Shown: positions 16,411-27,827, counted from the stretch's first letter. The stretch: DNA of 64,000 nucleotides from Nitriliruptoraceae bacterium (GCA_018401275.1 JAGYKW010000001.1:248001-312000); one strand, 5' to 3'. Numbers and translations: made by a program. The notes: generated from the sequence alone by a model not told the origin.

Positions 16411-19053
16411 GTGTCCGACCTCCCCAAGGCCTATGACCCGGCCGCCGTCGAGGCCGACCTGTACGCCGACTGGGAACGTTCGGGCCTGTTCCACGCCGAG
16501 CCCGACGACCCGGGTGAGCCGTTCAGCGTCGTCATCCCCCCTCCGAACGTCACCGGCTCGCTGCATGTCGGGCATGCGCTCGACAACACCATCCAGGACG
16601 TCATCGTCCGGCGCGAGCGCATGCGCGGCCGCAACGCCGTCTGGATCCCCGGGACCGACCACGCCGGCATCGCCACGCAGATGGTCGTCGAGAAGCAGCT
16701 CGCGGCCGAGGGGCTGACGCGGCACGACCTCGGGCGCGACGCGTTCCTCGAGCGCGTGTGGGCCTGGCGCGAGGAGTCCGGTGGCACCATCCTGCGCCAG
16801 CTGCGCGTGCTCGGCTGCTCGCTCGACTGGGAGCGTGAGGCGTTCACGTTCGACGAGCCGCGCAACGCCGCGGTCACCAAGGTGTTCATCGACTGGTCCG
16901 AGCAGGGTCTGATCTACCGCGGGACGCGGCTGATCAACTGGGACCCGGTGCTGCGCACGGCGCTGAGCGACATCGAGGTCGAGCACCGTGAGGTGCGCGG
17001 CGAGCTCGTCCACTTCCGCTACCCGCTCGTCGATGGCGACGGCGATCAGGACGGCATCGTCGTCGCCACCACCCGTGCAGAGACGATGCTCGGCGACACC
17101 GCGATCGCCGTGCACCCCGACGACGAGCGCTACCGCCACCTCGTCGGCCGTGAGGTGCGTCACCCGTTCCTCGACCGGACCTTCCCGATCGTCGCCGACG
17201 ACTACGTCGATCCCGAGTTCGGCTCCGGCGCGGTGAAGATCACGCCCGCGCATGACCCGAACGACCATGCGATCGGTGAGCGGCACGGGCTGCCGATGAT
17301 CGACGTGATGACCGACGGCGGCGAGATGAACGAGGCGTCCGGTCGCTTCGCCGGGCTCGACCGGTTCGCAGCGCGCGCCGCGGTGAAGGAAGCGCTCGCC
17401 GAGCTCGGACTGCTCGTCGAGGTCAAGGAGCATCTGCATCCCGTCGGACACTCGCAGCGCTCCGGCGCGATCGTCGAGCCGCGGCTGAGCGACCAGTGGT
17501 TCGTCGCGGTGCGCCCGCTCGCCGAACGTGCGGCGCAGGCGGTGCGCGACGGTCGCGTCACGTTCGTCCCCGAGCGGCTCGCGAAGCCGTTCCTCGACTG
17601 GCTCGACGGGCTGCACGACTGGTGCATCTCCCGCCAGCTGTGGTGGGGTCACCGCATCCCGGCCTGGTACGGGCCCGACGGTGCCCTGCGCGTGCAGGTC
17701 GAGCAGCCGGAGGGGGACGGGTGGGTCCAGGACGAGGACGTGCTCGACACCTGGTTCTCGAGCCAGCTGTGGCCGTTCACCGTGTTCGGCTGGCCCGAGC
17801 AGACGCCCGAGCTGGCGGCCTGGTACCCGACGTCGACGCTGGTCACCGGCTACGACATCAACACGTTCTGGGTCTCACGGATGCTGATGGCGGGTCTGTG
17901 GTTCACCGACGACGTGCCGTTCCGGGTCGTGCACAACCATGGGCTCGTGCGCGACGAGCACGGCAAGAAGATGTCGAAGTCGTTCGGCAACGTCATCGAC
18001 CCCCTCGATCTCGTCAGCGCCTACGGCGCGGACGCCACGCGCTTCGCGCTGCTGCGCTCGGCCGGTCCGGGGACCGACGTGCCGCTCGCGGAGGAGTGGG
18101 TCGAGGGCGCGAAGCGCTTCGTGAACAAGCTGTGGAACGCCGCCCGCTTCACGATCTCGAACCTCGACGGGCAGCGTCCGGGTGACCTGCCGCCCGATGA
18201 GCGGTTGACGCTCGAGGACCGCTGGCTGCTCGACGCGCTCGCGAGCACGCACGCCGAGGTCGACGCCGCCTACGAGGCGTACGAGTGGCCCGTCGTCGCC
18301 CGTGGGCTCTACCGCTTCGTCTGGGACGAGTTCGCCGACTGGTACCTCGAGGCCGTCAAGCAGCGCATCTACGGCGATGACGTCGAGGCGCGCCGTGATG
18401 CGCGAGCCGTGCTCGCGCATGCGCTCGAGCTCACGCTGCGCCTCGCCTCACCGCTGCTGCCCTTCGTGAGCGAGGCCGCTTGGCGCCCGCTCACCGGGAG
18501 CGAGGGTGGGCGCGGCTCGCTGATGGTGGCACCCTGGCCGCAGGCCGCAGGGCGGCCCGACCCCGAGGCGCGCGCACAGTTCGCGGTCGTCCAGGGGCTC
18601 GTGCGTGAGGTGCACCGCTTCCGCTCGCAGCTGCGCATCGCCCCATCGGTGCGGCTCGAGCTCGACGTCGAACCGGCCGACGCGCTGTCACGTGAGGTGC
18701 TCGTCGCGCACGCTGAGCTCGTGCGCGCGCTCGCGGGCCTCGGCCGCATCGACGTGCTCGACACGCTCGAGGAGCAGCCGGGCAGCTCGAGCATCGTGTT
18801 CCCCGGCGGACGTGCGCGCGTGCCGCTCGAGGGGGTCATCGACCTCGCCGCCGAGACCGCACGGCTCGCGACGGAGCGGGAGCGCGCGCTCGCGGACGTC
18901 GCGCGGCTCGACGCGAAGCTCGCGAACACCGGCTTCGTGTCGCGGGCTCCGGAGGACGTCGTCGCCAAGGAGCGCGTGAAGCGCGAGGAGGCCGAACGTG
19001 TGGTCGAGGAGCTGACGGCGCGCATGCAGGCGTTCGGCGTCGGTCCGACGTGA
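16411..19053 (+). CDS. valS: Valyl-tRNA synthetase
   Basis: An 880-aa class I synthetase that charges tRNA-Val and edits misactivated threonine. The HIGH motif appears as PPPNVTGSLHVGHA (about residues 44-57), the editing domain carries TTRAETMLGDTAIAVHP, and the KMSKS loop is KKMSKSFGN. The C-terminal coiled coil (ETARLATERERALADVARLDAKL) is the usual tRNA-binding arm. GTG 16411 fits a ribosome binding site 5 bases before it. folC starts 10 bases after the stop, as in other actinobacteria. Confidence 0.96.
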   Translation: MSDLPKAYDPAAVEADLYADWERSGLFHAEPDDPGEPFSVVIPPPNVTGSLHVGHALDNTIQDVIVRRERMRGRNAVWIPGTDHAGIATQMVVEKQLAAEGLTRHDLGRDAFLERVWAWREESGGTILRQLRVLGCSLDWEREAFTFDEPRNAAVTKVFIDWSEQGLIYRGTRLINWDPVLRTALSDIEVEHREVRGELVHFRYPLVDGDGDQDGIVVATTRAETMLGDTAIAVHPDDERYRHLVGREVRHPFLDRTFPIVADDYVDPEFGSGAVKITPAHDPNDHAIGERHGLPMIDVMTDGGEMNEASGRFAGLDRFAARAAVKEALAELGLLVEVKEHLHPVGHSQRSGAIVEPRLSDQWFVAVRPLAERAAQAVRDGRVTFVPERLAKPFLDWLDGLHDWCISRQLWWGHRIPAWYGPDGALRVQVEQPEGDGWVQDEDVLDTWFSSQLWPFTVFGWPEQTPELAAWYPTSTLVTGYDINTFWVSRMLMAGLWFTDDVPFRVVHNHGLVRDEHGKKMSKSFGNVIDPLDLVSAYGADATRFALLRSAGPGTDVPLAEEWVEGAKRFVNKLWNAARFTISNLDGQRPGDLPPDERLTLEDRWLLDALASTHAEVDAAYEAYEWPVVARGLYRFVWDEFADWYLEAVKQRIYGDDVEARRDARAVLAHALELTLRLASPLLPFVSEAAWRPLTGSEGGRGSLMVAPWPQAAGRPDPEARAQFAVVQGLVREVHRFRSQLRIAPSVRLELDVEPADALSREVLVAHAELVRALAGLGRIDVLDTLEEQPGSSSIVFPGGRARVPLEGVIDLAAETARLATERERALADVARLDAKLANTGFVSRAPEDVVAKERVKREEAERVVEELTARMQAFGVGPT

Positions 19054-19063
19054 GGGCCGACCT

Positions 19064-20566
19064 GTGACGGTCATCGGCACCGGTGCGTACGGGCGGGCAC
19101 TCGACGCCCTCGCGGCGCGTGGTCCCGGCCGCATGGTCCCCGACCTCGCGCGCATCACGGAACTCACGGCGCTGCTCGGTGACCCGCAGCGCGCCTACCG
19201 CAGCGTGCACGTCACCGGGACGAACGGCAAGGGTTCGACGGTGCGCATCGTGTCGGCGCTGCTCGAGGCGATCGGTCTGCGCACCGGCACGTACGTGTCG
19301 CCGCACCTGCACGACGTGCGCGAGCGCATCATGGTCGGCCTGCGACCGATCGCACCGGAGGTCTTCGCCGAGGTCCATGCCGAGGTCGATGCGCTCGCCC
19401 GGCTCATGGACGCACGTGCGGTCGAGCGTGACGGTGACGCCGCCCATCCCGTGACGTTCTTCGAGCTGATGACGGCGATGGCGTTCGCGCATCTCGCGGA
19501 CGAGGCGGTCGATGTCGGCGTGATCGAGGTCGGTCTCGGAGGGCGGTGGGACGCGACCAACGTGATGGATGCGGACGTCGCCGTCATCGGCGAGGTCGAC
19601 CTCGACCACTCCATGCTCGGCGACACGCCGGAGCAGGTCGCGGGGGAGAAGGTCGGGATCATCAAGCCCGGCTCGCACGTCGTCTCGGCAGCGCAGCGCC
19701 CGGGCGTCGCGGACATCGTCGCACGGGCCGCATCGCAGGCCGGCGCCACCCCCGTCATCGTCGGGCGCGACCTCGTGCTGCTCGGGCGCGAGCCGGTCGC
19801 CGGCGGACAGCGAGTCACCGTCGAGGTCCGCGGCCGGCGCATCGACGACCTGCTGCTCCCGCTGCGCGGCGAGCATCAGGCGCGCAACCTGCTGCTCGCC
19901 CTCGGCGCGGTCGAGGGGCTGCTCGGCCCGTCGTTCGCAGCCGTCGACGATGACGTGCTGCGCGCAGGCGTGTCCGCCGCCCGCGTCCCCGGTCGTCTCG
20001 AGGTCGTGCGCGAGGACCCCACCGTCGTGGTGGACGCCGCACATAACCCGCACGCCGCGCGCGCGCTCGCCGTGGCGCTGCGCGAATCCTTCCGGTTCCG
20101 TGACGTCATCCTCGTCATCGGTTGCCTGGACGACAAGGACGTCGAGGGCATCGTCGCAGCGTTCGACGAGGTCGCCTCGCACGTCGTGGTCACGGTGCCA
20201 CCGAGCGAACGGGCGGCGGGGGTGGAGCGCATGCGGGCGGCTGCGGAGGCCGTCTTCGCGCCGCGCGGCGTGCACGTCGAGTCGGCCGATGACGTCGCGC
20301 ACGCGCTCGAGCTCGCGATGAGCATCACCGGCCCGGCCGACGCGGTCCTGGTGACCGGCTCGATCACCACGGTCGGGGCCGCACGCGAGCACCTGAAGCC
20401 GGCCGACGTGATGCGCGCCGAGGCGGACGGTGACGCCGACAGCGGACTGCGCACGCTGCTCGTCGGACTCGACGGGGACGATCCCGATGATGGCGCCTAC
20501 GACGCCGACGGTGACACCGCCTCTGACGACGCCTCTGACGACGACGAGCAGCCCGGGCTCGACTGA
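19064..20566 (+). CDS. folC: Folylpolyglutamate/dihydrofolate synthase
   Basis: A 500-aa cytoplasmic ligase that adds glutamate to folates. The P-loop is [15 protein letters not shown], followed by [16 protein letters not shown], then the magnesium-site block [15 protein letters not shown] and the C-terminal-domain motif [14 protein letters not shown]. The last 45 residues are Asp-rich and low in complexity, longer than in most homologues. It starts with GTG 19064, 10 bases behind valS, and is probably cotranscribed with it. Confidence 0.93.
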   Translation: MTVIGTGAYGRALDALAARGPGRMVPDLARITELTALLGDPQRAYRSVHVTGTNGKGSTVRIVSALLEAIGLRTGTYVSPHLHDVRERIMVGLRPIAPEVFAEVHAEVDALARLMDARAVERDGDAAHPVTFFELMTAMAFAHLADEAVDVGVIEVGLGGRWDATNVMDADVAVIGEVDLDHSMLGDTPEQVAGEKVGIIKPGSHVVSAAQRPGVADIVARAASQAGATPVIVGRDLVLLGREPVAGGQRVTVEVRGRRIDDLLLPLRGEHQARNLLLALGAVEGLLGPSFAAVDDDVLRAGVSAARVPGRLEVVREDPTVVVDAAHNPHAARALAVALRESFRFRDVILVIGCLDDKDVEGIVAAFDEVASHVVVTVPPSERAAGVERMRAAAEAVFAPRGVHVESADDVAHALELAMSITGPADAVLVTGSITTVGAAREHLKPADVMRAEADGDADSGLRTLLVGLDGDDPDDGAYDADGDTASDDASDDDEQPGLD

Positions 20567-20583
20567 GCCGCTCCTGCGCTCGC

Positions 20584-20589
20584 TAGCAT
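20584..20589 (+). promoter_or_regulatory. -10-like TAGCAT before ndk
   Basis: TAGCAT lies 56 bases before GTG 20646 in the 79-base gap after folC. It is part of the TA(G/C)NNT set. Confidence 0.35.
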
Positions 20590-20645
20590 CCCGCCGACGC
20601 GCGGCGTGCCGGACGACCGGCGCGCGCAGACGGATGGAGCAGCAC

Positions 20646-21053
20646 GTGGCACACGAGTCGACCCTCGTCCTGATCAAGCCTGATGGCGTGGCCCGCGGCC
20701 TCGTCGGTGAGGTCGTCGGACGCATCGAGCGCAAGGGCTTCCGCATCGATCGCATGGAGCTGCGCACGCTCGACGCGGCGACCGCTGCGCAGCACTACCA
20801 CGAGCACACCGAGCGTCCGTTCTTCGGCGAACTGGTGACGTTCATCACCTCGGGCCCGCTCGTCGCACTGCAGGTGAGTGGCGAGGGCGCCATCGCCGGC
20901 ATGCGCACCCTCATGGGCGCGACCGATCCGCTGGTCGCCGCACCCGGGACGATCCGCGGTGACCTCGCGACGTTGATCGGCGAGAACATCGTGCACGGCT
21001 CCGATGGTCCGGAGAGCGCGACGCGTGAGCTCGGCATCTTCTTCCCGGCCTGA
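20646..21053 (+). CDS. ndk: Nucleoside diphosphate kinase
   Basis: A 135-aa enzyme that transfers the gamma phosphate of ATP to nucleoside diphosphates through a phosphohistidine. It shows [18 protein letters not shown] at the start and the catalytic His in [15 protein letters not shown] 20646 is chosen because GGAG at 20636-20639 lies 6 bases before it; ATG 20634 would overlap that site. The position between folC and the rod-shape genes is standard for actinobacteria. Confidence 0.95.
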   Translation: MAHESTLVLIKPDGVARGLVGEVVGRIERKGFRIDRMELRTLDAATAAQHYHEHTERPFFGELVTFITSGPLVALQVSGEGAIAGMRTLMGATDPLVAAPGTIRGDLATLIGENIVHGSDGPESATRELGIFFPA

Positions 21054-21086
21054 GTCGAGCTGAGCCGAGTCGGCCTGAGCCTGACG

Positions 21087-21099
21087 GGTTCTCCACAGG
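21087..21099 (+). promoter_or_regulatory. GGTTCTCCACAGG element upstream of radC
   Basis: This 13-mer also occurs upstream of comEA (47724-47736) and of the metallo-beta-lactamase lipoprotein gene (62453-62465), plus once in a duplicated copy at 61312-61324. Here it lies in the 298-base gap between ndk and radC. TTCTCCACA is one base from the DnaA box TTATCCACA. A shared control of competence-related genes is inferred. Confidence 0.4.
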
Positions 21100-21352
21100 G
21101 GCGCAGGCGGGGCTGGCGGTGCGGACTGTCACCGTGCAGGCTCCGTGCGTGGTCGCTCGACCGGGCGTCACGGACCGGGAGCCCGCTGTGCCAGCGACGC
21201 GTGACGTCCCTCAACCTCCGAGCCTGCAACGGTCGCCATCTGACGCGCCCGCGCTGGATGCGGGCGGGCGACGCGCCGATCGATCGCCGCAGGCTCCGCG
21301 GTCGCGCGCCAACCGGTCCTCGCGCCCCGATCCCGTGCGTGGGGAGGGGAGC

Positions 21353-21796
21353 GTGCGCATCATGCCGCCGCCCGTGTGCGATCGCTGCCGGCGCGAGGTC
21401 GCGCTGCCCACGCTCGACGGGGTGCGCCTGAGCGACCCTGATGAGGTCGCCGGCTTCATCGTCCCGCTCATCGGTGGGGCGGATCGTGAGCACTGCCTCG
21501 CGATCGAGCTCGACACGAAGCATCGCGTCCTGCGGGCCTCCACGGTCAGCATCGGTTCGATCGACCACACGTTCATGACCCCGCACGGGATCTTCCGCGA
21601 CGCGCTGATCGGCAACGCCGCAGCGCTCATCCTCGCCCACAACCATCCGTCGGGCGATCCCGAGCCGTCACGTGATGACGAGCGCGTCACCCGACGTCTC
21701 GCCGAGGCCGGACGTCTCCTCGGCGTCGAGGTCCTCGACCATCTGGTCGTCGGCGGTGGCAGCTGGGTGAGCCTCGCGCGGCGCGGACTCGTCTGA
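21353..21796 (+). CDS. radC: RadC-like JAB/MPN-domain protein, short form
   Basis: A protein of about 147 aa. The C-terminal 115 residues carry the RadC (DUF2466) JAMM motif: HNHPSGDPEPSRDDERVTRRL supplies the two His and the Asp for a metal. It lacks the N-terminal helix-hairpin-helix half of standard RadC and has a CDRC motif near the start instead. GTG 21353 has a purine-rich ribosome binding site 6 bases before it; ATG 21362 is close, and in-frame GTGs at 21119 and 21149 would add a low-complexity tail. RadC is induced with late competence genes in some bacteria, but its activity is unresolved. Confidence 0.8.
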   Translation: MRIMPPPVCDRCRREVALPTLDGVRLSDPDEVAGFIVPLIGGADREHCLAIELDTKHRVLRASTVSIGSIDHTFMTPHGIFRDALIGNAAALILAHNHPSGDPEPSRDDERVTRRLAEAGRLLGVEVLDHLVVGGGSWVSLARRGLV

Positions 21797-21857
21797 GGGG
21801 ACCTCAGTGCCGGTCCTGGACCGAACGGCCACCCTCGGGAGCCGTCGGGGCTGCTGA

Positions 21858-21863
21858 TAGCCT
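21858..21863 (+). promoter_or_regulatory. -10-like TAGCCT before mreB
   Basis: TAGCCT lies in the 168-base gap after radC, about 100 bases before ATG 21965. It could be the promoter of the mreBCD-mrdA-rodA operon. Confidence 0.35.
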
Positions 21864-21964
21864 GCCGTCGCAACACACCCGGGTCGCGGCAGTCGCTGCA
21901 AGGGGCCCGTGGCGCCGTCGCCCGCGCACCGGTGGGCCTTCGAACGCGATGGACAGGACCTCGG

Positions 21965-23001
<1,037 letters not shown>

Positions 23002-23005
<4 letters not shown>

Positions 23006-23892
23006 ACCGGCGCAGGGTCTGGGGCCTGTTCGTCGCCCTCGTCCTCACGGCCCTCGTGCTCATCACGATCGACTTCCGCGAGGACGACGTCGTCGCGGAC
23101 GCGGGACGTGATGCGGCATCGGTCGGGCTCGCGCCGTTCGAACGTGGGTTGTCACGGGTCGTGTCGCCGCTGCGTCGCCTCGGCGTCAACGTCGCGGACC
23201 TCTTCACCACCCGGTCCGAGAACCAGCGCCTGCGGGACGAGGTCGCGGAGCTGCGCGAGCGCCGGCGTGCGTACGCGGACCTCGAGCGCGAGCTCGCTGA
23301 CGTGCGTGCGCTGCTGGGCTTCCGTGACGACCTCGGGCTGACGACGACGCCGGCCAGGGTCATCGCCGTCTCGCCCTCGAACTTCGAATGGACGATGACC
23401 ATCGACGCGGGGGAGCGCGACGGCGTCGTACGCGGCATGGCGGTCGTGGAGGCGAACGGGCTCGTGGGGCGCGTGTTGTCGACCACCGCGAGCGCGTCGC
23501 GTGTGCTGCTGCTGATCGATCCGAACTTCTCGGTGGCAGCGCGCAGTGTCAGCACGTCCGCCCTCGGGCTGGTCGACGGCCGGGGCAGCGACGCGATGCG
23601 CTTCGGACCGCTCGATCCGAGGGCGGTGCTCGCAGAAGGGGACGAGCTGGTCACGGCCACGTTCCCCGGCAGCGCCGTCCCGTCGGGCATCCCCATCGGG
23701 CGCGTGATCTCCCAGGACGAACGCAGCTCGCGTCTCACCAGCGTCTTCCGGGTGCTGCCGTTCGTCGACGCCGCGCGGCTCGACCATGTGCTCGTCGTCC
23801 TCGCGGGCCCCGCACCGATCGTGCCGCCGTTCGAGGACAGCGACGACCTCGACGACGGCCTGGATGTCGAAGCCGATGGCGATGCCGGATGA
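23002..23892 (+). CDS. mreC: Rod-shape protein MreC
   Basis: A 296-aa bitopic protein that links MreB to the periplasmic wall machinery. One transmembrane helix lies at residues 6-24 ([18 protein letters not shown]). A coiled coil follows ([29 protein letters not shown]), then the beta-rich MreC core with [30 protein letters not shown]. The start overlaps the mreB stop (ATGA). The Asp-rich tail is not conserved in the family. Confidence 0.93.
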
Positions 23893-24410
23893 GGGCGCGC
23901 AGGATCTCCGTGCTCGCCGCACTCGTGCTGACCGGGCTGCTGCTGCAGGTCTCGATCCTCCCGCTCGTCGCCGGCGGCGGGTTCACGCCGGACCTGCTGA
24001 TCGTCCTCGTCGTCGTGCTCACGCTGGAGCAGGGTCCGCGGACAGGCCTATGGGTCGCCGCGGTCTCCGGGCTCCTGGCGGACCTCGCGCTCACGACCGT
24101 GCCGCTGGGATCGACGATGCTCGTCCAGGTCGCGCTCGCCTACGTGATCGGACTGCTGCGTCCGTACCTCTCCGAGCGGGCCGACCTCACGACGGCCGTG
24201 CTCGCGGGGATGACCGGGGTGGTCGCGGTGCTCTCCCACGGGGCACTCGCGGCGCTGCTCAGCGCGCAGGAACCGCCGGCGGGTGAGGTCGTCGCCTGGT
24301 CCGCGCTGGTCGTGGGAGCGTTCGCGATCCTGCTGGCGCCGCTGGTGCTGATCGTCGTGCGGCGGACCCTCGCGGGCACCGAGGCCTCCGCGTCCGAGGT
24401 CCCTGCATGA
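23889..24410 (+). CDS. mreD: Rod-shape protein MreD
   Basis: A 173-aa protein with about five transmembrane helices and little else, as usual for MreD. The segment GGGFTPDLLIVLVVVLTLEQGPRTGLWVAAVSGLLADL is the recognisable core. It overlaps mreC by ATGA and mrdA by ATGA, so all three must be translated together. It acts as a membrane partner of MreC. Confidence 0.88.
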   Translation: MRARRISVLAALVLTGLLLQVSILPLVAGGGFTPDLLIVLVVVLTLEQGPRTGLWVAAVSGLLADLALTTVPLGSTMLVQVALAYVIGLLRPYLSERADLTTAVLAGMTGVVAVLSHGALAALLSAQEPPAGEVVAWSALVVGAFAILLAPLVLIVVRRTLAGTEASASEVPA

Positions 24411-26443
24411 GCTTCAGCGTGAACGTCCCGCCACCGCTCGAACGTTCGACGGTGCTGCGGCTCGCGTTCATGGCCGCGCTCAGCGTGCTGCTGCTCGGGG
24501 CGCTGCTGGCCCGGCTGTGGTTCCTCCAGGTGCTCGCCGGTGACCGCTTCGCAGAACTCGCCGACTCGAACCGCCTGCGCACCGTCGTCTCCCAGGCGCC
24601 GCGCGGCCACATCCTGGCCTCCGACGGGCGTGAGCTGGTAATCAACCGTCCAGCACTCGCCCTGAGCGCCGATCGTCAGCTGCTGGTCAACGCTGCCGGG
24701 CTGCCTCGCGACGCGCAGGCCGAGCGCACGGTGCGCCGGCTGTCCGCTCTGCTCGACCTCGACGAGCAGACGCTGCTGCGACGGATCGCCGACGTGCGCT
24801 ACAGCCCGTTCCGTCCCGTTCCGGTGGCGATCGACGTGGCTCCTGACATCGTGCTCACCGTGCGCCAGAACCAGGAGCTGTTCGTCGGGATCAGCGCCGA
24901 GACCATCCCGGTGCGGGAGTATCCGGAGGGTGACCTCGCCGCGCATCTCGTCGGCTACCTCGGCCAGATCAGTCGCGAGGAGCTCGGAGAGACGCGCTAC
25001 GTCGACTACCGCGGTGGCGACCTCATCGGACGTGGTGGGCTCGAGCAGTCCTACGAGACCGAGCTGCGCGGCCGGGGTGGCCAGGAGGTCTTCGTCGTCA
25101 ACCGGCGCGGCAGCGTCATCGACGTGCAGAGCCGACGCGACCCGCAGCCCGGACTCGACCTCGTGACGTGGCTCGACCTCGACATCCAGCGGGCGGTCGA
25201 GCAGGCGCTCGCCGAGGGCATCGTCGCGTCGCGTTCCATCGTGCGCCCCGACGGCCGCTCGCTGCCCTCGACCGCCGGCTCTGCGGTCGTGATGGACACG
25301 CGCACCGGAGGCATCATCGCGATGGCCTCCTATCCGAGCTATGACCCCACGGAGTTCGTCGGCGGTGTCAGCAGCGACTACTGGGCGTTCGTGAACGACC
25401 CTGCCCAGGGGCAGCCGCTCAACAACCGACCGATCTCCGGGCAGTACCCGCCGGGCTCGGTCTACAAGATCGTCTCCGGCGCTGCGATGCTCGAGGCCGG
25501 CCTCGTGACGCCCACGACGCGGGTCGCGTGCCCCGGGAGCTACACCGTCGCGGACGTGACGTTCCGGAACTGGAACCCGAACAACGAGGGGCCGATGGAC
25601 CTCGCGACGGCCCTCAAGCGCTCCTGCGACACCTACTTCTACGACCTGGCGTTCCGGCAGTGGCAGGTCGAGCAGCGTCAGGACACGCCCGACGAGATCG
25701 TGCAGCGCGTGTCGCGCGAGTTCGGACTCGGTGCGCTGCTCGGCATCGACCTGCCCGGTGAGCGGGCCGGTGTCGTGCCAGGACGCGAGTGGCGCGAGGA
25801 GTTCTGGCTGCGCTACCGCGACGGCTACTGCGAGCGGGCCGCCCGTGCGGAACCCGGGTCGTTCGGGCAGGAGCTGCTGCTCGACCTGTGCCGCTTCGGC
25901 GGGATCTGGCGCGGTGGCGACGCGGTCAACATGTCGATCGGGCAGGGCGACCTGCTCGTCACCCCGCTCCAGATGGCCTCCGCGTACCAGGCGATCGCGA
26001 ACGAGGGCGTGCTGCTGCGGCCGACCGTGGGTCGCGAGCTGCGGGATGCGGACGGCGCCGTGGTCCGCACCATCGAGCCGGAGGTCCTCAGCGTCCTCGA
26101 CCTCACGCCGGCCGAGCTGCGCAGCATCCAACGCGGGCTCGAGCGCGTCGTGATGGAACCGGGCGGCACCGGCGTCGGAGCGTTCTCCGGCTTCCCGCTC
26201 GCACAGATCCCCGTCGCGGGCAAGACCGGCACGGCCGAGCGCAAACCGCTCGTCCCCTACGCATGGTTCACCGCCTACGCGCCGGCCGACGATCCGCGCT
26301 ACGTCGTCGCCGTCAGCGTCGAGGAGGGTGGCGGCGGGAGCCAGACGGCCGCGCCGATCGCGCGCCGCATCCTCGAGCATCTGTTCGATGTCCGACCGCC
26401 GGACGCGCCGGGCTTCGTCCCCGGGCCGGCGATCTTCGATTGA
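24407..26443 (+). CDS. mrdA: Penicillin-binding protein 2, elongation transpeptidase
   Basis: A 678-aa class B PBP that crosslinks peptidoglycan along the cell side wall. One N-terminal membrane helix (residues 20-40) is followed by the dimerisation domain and the transpeptidase domain. Active-site motifs are SVYK (nucleophile Ser, in QYPPGSVYKIVSG), SCD in LKRSCDTYFYDL, the form usual for PBP2, and KTG in AGKTGTAERK. It overlaps mreD and is followed 22 bases later by rodA, its polymerase partner. Confidence 0.95.
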   Translation: MSFSVNVPPPLERSTVLRLAFMAALSVLLLGALLARLWFLQVLAGDRFAELADSNRLRTVVSQAPRGHILASDGRELVINRPALALSADRQLLVNAAGLPRDAQAERTVRRLSALLDLDEQTLLRRIADVRYSPFRPVPVAIDVAPDIVLTVRQNQELFVGISAETIPVREYPEGDLAAHLVGYLGQISREELGETRYVDYRGGDLIGRGGLEQSYETELRGRGGQEVFVVNRRGSVIDVQSRRDPQPGLDLVTWLDLDIQRAVEQALAEGIVASRSIVRPDGRSLPSTAGSAVVMDTRTGGIIAMASYPSYDPTEFVGGVSSDYWAFVNDPAQGQPLNNRPISGQYPPGSVYKIVSGAAMLEAGLVTPTTRVACPGSYTVADVTFRNWNPNNEGPMDLATALKRSCDTYFYDLAFRQWQVEQRQDTPDEIVQRVSREFGLGALLGIDLPGERAGVVPGREWREEFWLRYRDGYCERAARAEPGSFGQELLLDLCRFGGIWRGGDAVNMSIGQGDLLVTPLQMASAYQAIANEGVLLRPTVGRELRDADGAVVRTIEPEVLSVLDLTPAELRSIQRGLERVVMEPGGTGVGAFSGFPLAQIPVAGKTGTAERKPLVPYAWFTAYAPADDPRYVVAVSVEEGGGGSQTAAPIARRILEHLFDVRPPDAPGFVPGPAIFD

Positions 26444-26465
26444 TCCGGGACAGGGGAGTGCGCTC

Positions 26466-27650
26466 ATGAGCTTCGTCGGTATCGGGCCAGGAAGGTCCGG
26501 GTCGGGGACTGCGCGCGGTCGCGTCGCGCGGCTGCTGGACCTGCTCGCGCCGCTGCGCGGGGTCGATCCGCTCGTCGTCGCCTCGTCGCTGGCGCTGAGC
26601 GGCGTCGGACTCGTCGCGATCTACTCGTCCAAGCTCGCGACGCTGACCGCGCAGGGCCTGCCCACCACGTCGTTCCTGAGCCGTCAGCTGATCGCTGGGG
26701 TGATCGGTCTCGTGCTGATGGTCGCGGCCACCGTCTTCGACTACCGACGGCTGCGAGCGTTCATCCCGTTCGGCTATCTCGCGACGCTGCTCCTGCTCGT
26801 GCTGGTGCTCACGCCGCTCGGGACGAGCGTGCGTGGTTCGCAGCGCTGGATCGCACTGTTCGGCTTCCAGGTCCAGCCGTCGGAGCTGATGAAGATCGCG
26901 CTCCTGCTCGCGCTCGCGATGCTGTTCAACGAGACGGAGGGCACGCCGGGGCTCGGGCGGACCGCGACCGCGGTGGGGCTCGCCGTCGTCCCGCTCGGTC
27001 TCGTGTTCGCGCAGCCCGACCTCGGCACGTCGATGGTCTACCTGTGGCTCACGGGAGTGGTGCTGCTCGTCAGCGGAGTGCGAGTCCGTTACCTGCTGAT
27101 GCTCGCCGCCAGCGGCGCCGCGACCTTCTTCCTCGGCCTGCGCACGGAGCTGATCCGCGACTACCAGCTGCAGCGCCTCACGGTCTTCCTCGGTGCGGAC
27201 GCGCCCGACGCGGACTTCGCCGGCGCGCTCTTCCAGACGCGTCAGTCGATGATCGCGATCGGGTCCGGCGGGACCTACGGACGTGGACTGTTCGAGGGCA
27301 CGCAGACGGCGCTCGCCTACGTGCCCGACAACCACACCGACTTCATCTTCACCGTCGTGGGGGAGGAGCTCGGCTTCGTGGGTGCCGCGACCGTGCTCGC
27401 GCTGTACGGGGTGCTGCTGTGGCGCGCGCTGGCCATCGCGTCGCAGGCGGTCGACCGTGACGCGATGATCATCGCCGCAGGCGTGGCGGGCATCCTGCTC
27501 ATGCAGGTGTTCGTCAACGTCGGGATGACGCTCGGGATCATGCCGGTGACCGGCCTGCCGCTGCCGTTCCTGAGCTACGGCGGGACCTCGCTGATCATCT
27601 GGCTCGGGATGACCGGGCTGCTGCTCAACGTCAACCAGCGGCGGCGCTGA
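26466..27650 (+). CDS. rodA: RodA, SEDS-family peptidoglycan glycosyltransferase
   Basis: A 394-aa protein with about ten transmembrane helices that polymerises lipid II together with PBP2. SEDS signatures include GSQRWIALFGFQVQPSELMKIALLLALA, QPDLGTSMVYLWL, and the large loop ending PDNHTDFIFTVVGEELGFVG. The C-terminal GIMPVTGLPLPFLSYGGTSL is diagnostic. ATG 26466 is the only suitable start. It is the last gene of the rod operon. Confidence 0.95.
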   Translation: MSFVGIGPGRSGSGTARGRVARLLDLLAPLRGVDPLVVASSLALSGVGLVAIYSSKLATLTAQGLPTTSFLSRQLIAGVIGLVLMVAATVFDYRRLRAFIPFGYLATLLLLVLVLTPLGTSVRGSQRWIALFGFQVQPSELMKIALLLALAMLFNETEGTPGLGRTATAVGLAVVPLGLVFAQPDLGTSMVYLWLTGVVLLVSGVRVRYLLMLAASGAATFFLGLRTELIRDYQLQRLTVFLGADAPDADFAGALFQTRQSMIAIGSGGTYGRGLFEGTQTALAYVPDNHTDFIFTVVGEELGFVGAATVLALYGVLLWRALAIASQAVDRDAMIIAAGVAGILLMQVFVNVGMTLGIMPVTGLPLPFLSYGGTSLIIWLGMTGLLLNVNQRRR

Positions 27651-27688
27651 CCCTCCGCGGGGCCCGAGGGCGCCGGATGCGGCGCTGG

Positions 27689-27694
27689 TAGGCT
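27689..27694 (+). promoter_or_regulatory. -10-like TAGGCT before the radical SAM gene
   Basis: TAGGCT lies in the 177-base gap after rodA and 133 bases before GTG 27828. Several G/C-rich inverted segments lie between it and the start, but none is a convincing hairpin. Confidence 0.3.
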
Positions 27695-27827
27695 CGCTCG
27701 GTCCGACGGTCGCACCGCCGTCGGTCGGCGCATGGACGTCCCCGCGCTCCCTCGGGAGCCCGCCGGGATGCTCGTGGGGAGCCGAGCCGCCCTCGGCGCT
27801 CGTCAAGGCGCCCGATCGGAGGCCCTC

